Part shown: positions 6,131 to 7,888 of the stretch, piece by piece | Layout: each line of letters opens with the position of its first letter | How positions within the stretch are numbered: the first letter of the stretch is position 1 | Source: DAHUYF01 sp052143095 | GTDB lineage: Bacteria > Pseudomonadota > Alphaproteobacteria > ATCC43930 > CGMCC-115725 | NCBI GenBank assembly: GCA_052143095.1 | Contig: JBKQTR010000357.1 | Location: 1 to 7,888, forward strand | DNA: 7,888 bases | Direction: 5' to 3' | The notes under the pieces: generated by a model | Seen by the model: only the letters and a program-made list of their open reading frames with translations | What the model was told of the DNA's origin: nothing | Databases searched by the model: none | Translations under genes and position numbers: made by a program

Positions 6131-6513
6131 GCATGAAGATGACGACGACGCAGGTCACCGGCGCGCTGGGAGCGCTGTCGCAGGAGACGCGTCTCGCGCT
6201 GTTCCGGATGCTCGTGGAGCAAGGACCGAGCGGGTTGTCGGCGGGCGTGCTCGCCGAACGTTTGGGCATACCGCCGTCGTCGCTGTCGTTCCACCTGCGG
6301 GCGCTCCAGTTCGCCGGACTGATCACGCAACGCCGGGCAAGCCGGCAAATGATCTATGCCGCGGATTTCGCGGCGATGAACGCGGTGGTGCAATACCTGA
6401 CCGAGAACTGTTGCGGCGCGGAGGGCGCCTGCGCCCCCGTCTGCAATCCCGGTGCCGCCCTTGCGACAGGAGGAAAACAGGATGACGCGCCTGCACGTGC
6501 CCGTCGCCGGTGA
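6127..6513 (+). CDS. arsR: ArsR/SmtB-family As(III)-responsive repressor
   Basis: Winged-helix repressor that leaves DNA when As(III) binds. It likely controls the plus-strand ars unit. With GTG 6127 as start it has 128 residues. The start is supported by GGAGG 6 nt upstream and by the GTGA overlap with the DUF1127 stop; ATG 6133 is the alternative. The helix-turn-helix spans about 35-65, with recognition helix SSLSFHLRALQFAG. The classical ArsR metal site in the recognition helix (ELCVCDL type) is absent. Instead the C-terminal NCCGAEGACAPVC puts cysteines at 95, 96 and 102, the same spacing and numbers as the As(III) site of Acidithiobacillus ferrooxidans ArsR. A further C106 follows. The tail after about 107 is low in recognisable features. 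Confidence 0.92.
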   Translation: MSMKMTTTQVTGALGALSQETRLALFRMLVEQGPSGLSAGVLAERLGIPPSSLSFHLRALQFAGLITQRRASRQMIYAADFAAMNAVVQYLTENCCGAEGACAPVCNPGAALATGGKQDDAPARARRR

Positions 6514-6589
6514 CGATCTCGAGCGCACGATCCGCAGACGGCATGCCGCGCGTCGAAAAGCCGAGAATGACCATGACCAAGCCCTATAA
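6482..6589 (+). pseudogene. Remnant of an ArsI/CadI-type glyoxalase-fold gene (5' end only)
   Basis: A perfect AGGAGG lies 8 nt before ATG 6482, but the frame runs only 35 codons to TAA 6589. The first 18 residues, MTRLHVPVAGDDLERTIR, resemble the opening of ArsI/CadI glyoxalase/bleomycin-resistance-fold proteins (pattern M-x-R-L-H-V-x-V-x-x-D-D-L-x-x-S-I-R-F-Y-S). The expected F-Y-S and the rest of the roughly 140-residue domain are missing. After a frame change, residues ADGMPRVEKP (frame starting at 6510) resemble the x-x-P-x-V-x-K-P segment some ten residues further into such proteins. This suggests one small deletion with frameshift and one large deletion reaching to arsC. The frame overlaps the arsC start by 17 nt, so translation from its strong ribosome site may now feed arsC. 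The family match is from memory of the pattern. A chance short ORF is the alternative. Confidence 0.5.
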
Positions 6590-7106
6590 CGTCCTCTTCC
6601 TCTGCACGGGAAACTCCGCCCGCAGCATCATGGCGGAAGTGATCCTGCGCCGCTGGGGCGGCAGTCGCTTCCACGGATACAGCGCCGGGAGCCACCCGCG
6701 CGGCGAGATTCATCCCATGACGCTCGAGCTCCTGAAAAAGCTCCACCATTCGGCCGAGGGGCTGCGCAGCAAGAGCTGGGACGAGTTCGCCCGTCCGGAC
6801 AGCCTGCCGCTGGATTTCGTGTTCACGGTTTGCGATCAGGCAGCCGGCGAGGTCTGTCCGGCCTGGCCGGGCCAACCCATGACCGCCCATTGGGGCGTCG
6901 AAGATCCTGCCACCTTCGAAGGGCCGGAAGCGAAGCAGCGGGAGCTGTTCAAGCAGGTCTATTTCGTGCTCGACAACCGCATCAAGATCTTCACCAGCCT
7001 GCCGCTGGAAAAGCTGGACCGGCTCAGTCTCCAGAAACGCCTCGATCAGCTCGGTTCCGTCAAGATGGCGGAAGGTGAGCTGCCTCGGACGGAGTCGACG
7101 GGCTGA
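6573..7106 (+). CDS. arsC: Arsenate reductase, LMW-phosphatase / thioredoxin-coupled type
   Basis: Reduces As(V) to As(III) in the cytoplasm through a cascade of cysteine thiols. From ATG 6573 it has 177 residues. The P-loop C-x5-R is C11-TGNSA-R17 in VLFLCTGNSARS at the N-terminus. Two more cysteines lie in TVCDQAAGEVCPAWPG, matching the relay cysteines of the Bacillus/Staphylococcus-type enzyme, and GQPMTAHWGVEDPA is characteristic. The protein ends about 30 residues later than the shortest family members, with an unremarkable polar tail. Start choice is uncertain: 6573 has GAGA 5 nt upstream, 6567 and 6543 are also in frame. None has a strong ribosome site, which fits translational coupling to the short frame at 6482-6589. 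Confidence 0.93.
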   Translation: MTKPYNVLFLCTGNSARSIMAEVILRRWGGSRFHGYSAGSHPRGEIHPMTLELLKKLHHSAEGLRSKSWDEFARPDSLPLDFVFTVCDQAAGEVCPAWPGQPMTAHWGVEDPATFEGPEAKQRELFKQVYFVLDNRIKIFTSLPLEKLDRLSLQKRLDQLGSVKMAEGELPRTESTG

Positions 7107-7186
7107 TGGACAGATTGTGTCTCGGCACCGTGCCCGAGCGCCGGATGAGTGAAATCCGCGGGTATATCCCTGTCGTGGAACGCTGA
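7106..7186 (+). other. 26-codon reading frame in the gap between the two arsC genes
   Basis: ATG 7106 overlaps the first arsC TGA by one base (TGATG) and the frame ends at TGA 7186, 11 nt before the second arsC. The peptide begins MDRLCLGTVPERRM and has one cysteine. I do not recognise it. It has no hydrophobic segment and no ribosome site of its own beyond coupling. It may be a coupled leader, a remnant of a lost gene, or chance. The remaining gap holds no hairpin that I can see. Confidence 0.25.
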
Positions 7187-7197
7187 GGGCCACTGCG

Positions 7198-7635
7198 ATG
7201 ACCGTCACGATCTATCACAACCCCGGATGCGGCACCTCACGCAACGTGCTCGGCCTCATTCGCAACGCCGGCATCGAGCCGATCGTGATCGAGTACCTGA
7301 AGACGCCGCCGAGCCGTACCGAGCTGGTCGATCTGATCCGGCGGATGGGCATGCCGGTTCGCGCTCTGCTGCGTCGCAAAGGCACGCCCTACGACGCGCT
7401 CGGCCTCGATAACCCCCGATGGACCGACGACGAGCTCATCGACCGCATGCTGGAGCATCCGATCCTGATCAACCGGCCGATCGTCGTGACCGAGCTGGGG
7501 GTTAGGCTCTGCCGACCGTCCGAGGCTGTTCTGGACCTCCTTTCCGCGCCACAGCGCGGCGCTTTCGCAAAGGAGGACGGTGAGCCGGTGATTGATGCGC
7601 AGGGGCGCCGCATCTCGCCAGGCGTCCGGGCCTGA
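7198..7635 (+). CDS. arsC: Arsenate reductase, glutaredoxin-coupled type (R773 ArsC family)
   Basis: Reduces As(V) to As(III) using glutathione and glutaredoxin. The 145-residue length is close to the roughly 141 of plasmid R773 ArsC. The catalytic cysteine is C11 in HNPGCGTSRN. The three arginines that bind arsenate and arsenite in R773 ArsC (R60, R94, R107) are present at R59, R93 (ILINRPIVV) and R106 (RLCRPSE), offset by one residue as for the cysteine. ATG 7198 has GAGGG 8 nt upstream. It lies 91 nt after the LMW-type arsC, likely in the same transcript. It is unrelated in sequence to that gene despite the shared function and symbol. Confidence 0.95.
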   Translation: MTVTIYHNPGCGTSRNVLGLIRNAGIEPIVIEYLKTPPSRTELVDLIRRMGMPVRALLRRKGTPYDALGLDNPRWTDDELIDRMLEHPILINRPIVVTELGVRLCRPSEAVLDLLSAPQRGAFAKEDGEPVIDAQGRRISPGVRA

Positions 7636-7640
7636 CTGGC

Positions 7641-7888
7641 TTAGGTAAGGCGCCGGACCATGGCGCCGGGTACGCGGATCATCAGCAAGGCGGCGAGCGC
7701 CGCAAGGCTGAGCCCGGCGGAGACCACGACCGCGGCTGAACCGAGATAGTCCACGCAGAGCCCGAACAGCAGAGGTGCCGCCGCTTGCGCAAGGCGCGCG
7801 GGCGCGGAAAGCCAGCCGGTTCTCAGGCCATATCCAGCAGGCCCGAAGATGGCCAAGGGGAGCGTGCCCTTGGCGATCGTCAACATGC
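7641..7888 (-). CDS. MFS transporter, C-terminal fragment, cut by window edge
   Basis: The last 82 or so residues of a membrane protein whose frame remains open to the window edge. The ATG at 7886 is probably internal, because the visible start (LTIAKGTLPLAIFGP) looks like a mid-protein MFS loop and helix. Two hydrophobic stretches are visible, about APARLAQAAAPLLFGLCV and GSAAVVVSAGLSLAALAALL, consistent with the last two helices of a 12-helix MFS carrier. The TAA stop is only 5 nt from the convergent arsC stop. MFS carriers near ars genes include arsenic exporters such as ArsK, so it may provide the missing efflux step. With no N-terminal half visible the substrate cannot be stated. Confidence 0.75.
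   Translation of the reverse strand, partial: MLTIAKGTLPLAIFGPAGYGLRTGWLSAPARLAQAAAPLLFGLCVDYLGSAAVVVSAGLSLAALAALLMIRVPGAMVRRLT
7649..7667. repeat. Inverted repeat at the convergent arsC / MFS gene ends
   Basis: GGCGCC at 7649-7654 and again at 7662-7667, separated by 7 nt, can form a GC-rich stem just after the arsC stop and inside the end of the MFS gene. It could help end the arsC transcript. There is no T-tract on either side, so it is not a standard intrinsic terminator. Confidence 0.25.

Noticed and set aside
6354..7208. 284-codon minus-strand frame opposite arsC
   Set aside because: Antisense to arsC with its intact C-x5-R loop; no ribosome site or domain seen.
1..7888. CRISPR arrays, insertion sequences, tRNA or rRNA genes
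   Set aside because: No regularly spaced direct repeats, transposase frames, terminal repeats or tRNA-like cloverleafs were noticed on reading both strands. A tool-based search was not possible.

Overview
This window is an arsenic island from a GC-rich proteobacterium. Codon third positions are strongly G/C, and the gene set (aioXSRBA, a DUF1127 small protein, ars genes) fits Pseudomonadota, most likely an alpha- or betaproteobacterium. The sequence alone does not settle the class. DUF1127 next to arsR leans towards Alphaproteobacteria, whereas an AioB without the Rieske disulfide cysteines is the form known from betaproteobacterial arsenite oxidase.

Minus strand, read from about 5723 down to 1: aioX (periplasmic arsenite-binding protein), aioS (sensor kinase) and aioR (sigma-54 response regulator) are tightly overlapped. 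A 246-nt control region follows, then aioB (Tat-exported Rieske subunit) and aioA (molybdopterin large subunit, cut by the window edge after 421 residues). The control region (1803-2048) carries a near-consensus -24/-12 sigma-54 promoter at 1842-1856, a candidate IHF site at 1885-1897, and two copies of the dyad TCCGA-N4-TCGGA at 1921-1934 and 1942-1955. The dyads are centred exactly 21 bp apart, about 97 and 118 nt upstream of the predicted transcription start. The simplest reading is: As(III) binds AioX, AioS phosphorylates AioR, AioR binds the dyads and activates sigma-54 polymerase, and AioBA is made.

Plus strand, from about 5801 to 7635: a divergent unit starts with a possible sigma-70 promoter. 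It then encodes a DUF1127 small protein, an ArsR repressor with the C95/C96/C102 arsenic-site spacing, a 35-codon remnant that looks like the beginning of an ArsI/CadI-type glyoxalase-fold gene, an LMW-phosphatase/thioredoxin-type arsenate reductase, a 91-nt gap with a 26-codon frame, and a second, unrelated glutaredoxin-type arsenate reductase. A convergent MFS transporter gene enters from the right edge (7888-7641), with its stop 5 nt from the second arsC stop. No ArsB or Acr3 efflux pump is visible, so the MFS protein or a pump outside the window would have to export As(III).

The two halves run opposite chemistry from one intergenic region: periplasmic oxidation of As(III) to As(V), and cytoplasmic reduction of As(V) to As(III) for export. 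The system itself is known. The points that look new or worth checking are the paired AioR dyads, the arsI-like scar, the DUF1127-arsR coupling and the tandem of two arsenate reductase families.
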